Shown here piece by piece: positions 62,399-64,000 of a DNA stretch of 64,000 nucleotides (position 1 is the stretch's first letter; every line of letters starts with the position of its first letter). The DNA is taken from NCBI RefSeq assembly GCF_027923465.1, contig NZ_BRLB01000002.1, forward strand, positions 186,001 to 250,000. The letters run 5' to 3'. Below the pieces are notes generated by a model. The model was not told the DNA's origin and did no database searches. It saw only the letters and a list, made by a program, of their open reading frames with translations. The translations under genes were made by a program, and so were the position numbers. The stretch is from Vallitalea longa. GTDB lineage: Bacteria; Bacillota; Clostridia; Lachnospirales; Vallitaleaceae.

Positions 62399-63547
62399 TT
62401 ATCCTTGTCCCCCTAATAAACTTTTTGCAATATTATGTGGATTAACCTCAATAATATCATCTGGAACATTTTGTCCGAATGTTACATAAGATAATTTAAC
62501 TCCTAATTTATATCTAAAATTAAGTATATTACCTACACATATGGATTCATCCAATTTAGTAAAGATAACTTTAAAATCTGCTATATTCATATAGCTTTCG
62601 GCAATACTCATCAAATCTTTATACTTAGTTGTTATACTTAGTACTAAATAGACTTCGTTCCCAGGAATGTAACTCAATAATTCTTCCATATCAGCCAATT
62701 TTTCATTATCTTTATGTGATCTTCCAGCTGTATCAATTATTATTAAATCTTTATCTTCAAATCTTTTTATTGACTCTTTTATATCTTCGTTATTATATAC
62801 AACTTCAACTGGGATATTTAATATTTTCGCAAAAGTCCTTAATTGTTCAACTGCTGCGATTCTATATGTATCAGCAGTAATAAGCCCGATACTCTTATCT
62901 CTATTTAATGCGAAATGGGATGCTAGCTTAGCTATTGTTGTTGTCTTACCAACTCCAGTTGGACCAATAAAAGTAATAATTTTAGGTCCTGTACCACTAA
63001 AGTCAACAGTTTCTATTTCTCCCAACTCATGAATTATCCTTTTATATATTATTGAAACTAAATTATTTATCTTAATATTTCCTTTTGATAATGATTCATT
63101 TAACCCATACATAATTTTATTAGCAACTTTTTCGTTGACTTCATTTTTTATTAGTTGATTGTATATTAAATTTATTAGTGGTATGTTCTTTTCTGATACT
63201 TGTTCTTTTTTAATTACTAAGTGATTTTCTTTTTGTCCATTTTTTATATATTGTTCTAGTTCATTAATCTTATCTTCAATATTTTCAATAGATTTTGAAT
63301 GGTATATGCTATTATCTTTTTCATCATCTATTATCTTTTTGTCATCTACTTCCACTTCTTTTGTTATTGCAGAATCTTTTTCTTCTAATGCTGCTGTAAC
63401 CTGTACACATGGACTTTTAAATAATTTGAAAATACCCTTAGGTTTTATATTTTTCACACTGACTATAAGAGCTTCTTTACCAAATTCTTCTTTCACTTGT
63501 AACATAGCTTCTTTTTCTGTATTTGCTTCGAACTGCTTTATTTTCAA
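62399..63547 (-). CDS. flhF: Flagellar biosynthesis GTPase FlhF
   Basis: 382 aa SRP-type GTPase. The N-terminal region MKIKQFEANTEKEAMLQVKEEFGKEALIVSVKNIK is the FlhF B domain and is followed by a charged linker. The NG domain has G1 FIGPTGVGKTTTIAKLAS, the LITADTYRIAAVEQLRTFAKIL and DLIIIDTAGRSHKDN (G3) motifs, and FTKLDE (G4). It places the flagellar export apparatus at the correct site. The start is TTG, overlapping the flhA stop in a TTGA junction. Confidence 0.95.
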   Translation of the reverse strand: MKIKQFEANTEKEAMLQVKEEFGKEALIVSVKNIKPKGIFKLFKSPCVQVTAALEEKDSAITKEVEVDDKKIIDDEKDNSIYHSKSIENIEDKINELEQYIKNGQKENHLVIKKEQVSEKNIPLINLIYNQLIKNEVNEKVANKIMYGLNESLSKGNIKINNLVSIIYKRIIHELGEIETVDFSGTGPKIITFIGPTGVGKTTTIAKLASHFALNRDKSIGLITADTYRIAAVEQLRTFAKILNIPVEVVYNNEDIKESIKRFEDKDLIIIDTAGRSHKDNEKLADMEELLSYIPGNEVYLVLSITTKYKDLMSIAESYMNIADFKVIFTKLDESICVGNILNFRYKLGVKLSYVTFGQNVPDDIIEVNPHNIAKSLLGGQG

Positions 63548-64000
63548 CCAATACTCACCATCCCTACTGATTGTATTTCTGCATTAGCATCTAATTCATT
63601 GTAAGATAGTATTATCAAATCTGGATACTGTTCTTCAATAAGCCTTCTAAAATAGATTCTTACTATTGGAGATGTTAATAATATTGGAGTACGACCTATT
63701 GACGTTAATTTATTAACTTCTCTTTCTATAGAATTGAATATCTTTCCAGTAATCTCAGGATCTAATGCCAAATATGTGCCTTGTTCTGTAGTTTTAACAC
63801 TATCCATAATTTTTTGTTCTAAGATTGGATCTAAAGTAATTATGCTATTGCTTTCATTCTCATTCAAAAATGCTGATGAAATCGCTCTTTTTAGGCTCTG
63901 TCTTACATATTCAGTTAATATATCGGTATCTCTGTTCGTGACAGCATTGTCAGCCAAAGTTTCAAAGATTGTAACTAAATCTCTAATGGATATTCCTTCT
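63544..64000 (-). CDS. flhA: Flagellar export protein FlhA, C-terminal part (runs off the window)
   Basis: The reading frame stays open to the window edge; reading upstream of the first internal TTG gives EGISIRDLVTIFETLAD in frame. Together with LTEYVRQSLKRAISSAFL and LLTSPIVRIYFRRLIEEQYPDLIILSYNELDANAEI, this is the cytoplasmic domain of FlhA that receives export substrates. About 151 residues are present. It overlaps flhF and begins the flhA-flhF-flhG-che run. Confidence 0.95.
   Translation of the reverse strand, partial: EGISIRDLVTIFETLADNAVTNRDTDILTEYVRQSLKRAISSAFLNENESNSIITLDPILEQKIMDSVKTTEQGTYLALDPEITGKIFNSIEREVNKLTSIGRTPILLTSPIVRIYFRRLIEEQYPDLIILSYNELDANAEIQSVGMVSIG

Noticed and set aside
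1-64000. CRISPR array, prophage, integron or transposase gene
   Set aside because: No regularly spaced direct repeats, no phage structural genes and no transposase motifs were seen on either strand. The only candidate mobile pieces are the two short inverted-repeat elements.

Overview
The window is AT-rich, with intergenic stretches of mostly A and T and strong AGGAGG-type ribosome binding sites. The gene order from flhA to polC follows the classic Firmicutes fla/che-rpsB-tsf-pyrH-frr-uppS-cdsA-dxr-rseP-ispG-polC arrangement. Together with a T-box leader, a Gram-positive PolC and lipoprotein-type solute-binding proteins, this points to a motile, glycan-degrading anaerobic clostridium (Lachnospirales or Vallitalea-like by general character; the species cannot be fixed from sequence alone). 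Nearly everything reads on the minus strand. Only three genes (an amidohydrolase, a DUF503 protein and a hemolysin III family protein, 21.5-25.0 kb) read on plus.

Region 1 (1-6.7 kb) is a carbohydrate locus: a type I sulfatase, two LplB/LplC-type permeases, a lipoprotein solute-binding protein, a LacI-type repressor and the start of a GH94 phosphorylase. A near-consensus promoter in front of the sulfatase is followed directly by a perfect 20-bp palindrome, very likely the LacI-type operator. Region 2 (7.0-19.1 kb) is a second carbohydrate locus: a binding protein, two MalF/MalG-type permeases, a YesM/YesN-type two-component system, a GH2 beta-galactosidase-like enzyme and a secreted GH30 enzyme with a C-terminal malectin-like domain. 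It is followed by an MBL-fold (PhnP-like) hydrolase with its own promoter.

Region 3 (19.3-38.6 kb) is housekeeping and mixed. It holds a short MetRS under a Met-specific T-box, the three plus-strand genes, a HAAS-like membrane protein, a NagD-like phosphatase, a thermonuclease, and an apparent operon of HAD phosphatase, OmpR-type regulator, histidine kinase, YgiQ radical SAM protein and SDR. It continues with an rRNA m5C methyltransferase, a metallophosphoesterase, a RelQ-type small alarmone synthetase, an M23 peptidase, RNase HI, and an NSS amino-acid symporter followed by a 35-residue MetS-like small subunit that I found by reading the gap.

Region 4 (38.7-64 kb) runs, in transcription order, flhA(partial)-flhF-flhG-PilZ-cheB-cheA-cheW-cheC-cheD-hyp-sigD-fapA-hyp-swrB-like-mltG-like, then rpsB-tsf-pyrH-frr, uppS-cdsA-dxr-rseP-ispG and polC. 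The rpsB-tsf genes have their own promoter, a structured leader and several internal terminators. No tRNA, rRNA, CRISPR array, prophage or transposase gene was seen. The least explained pieces are a pair of related inverted-repeat elements (36.15 and 44.15 kb), three uncharacterised proteins between sigD and rpsB, the LacI-operator locus joining a sulfatase with a GH94 phosphorylase, and several unassigned palindromes.
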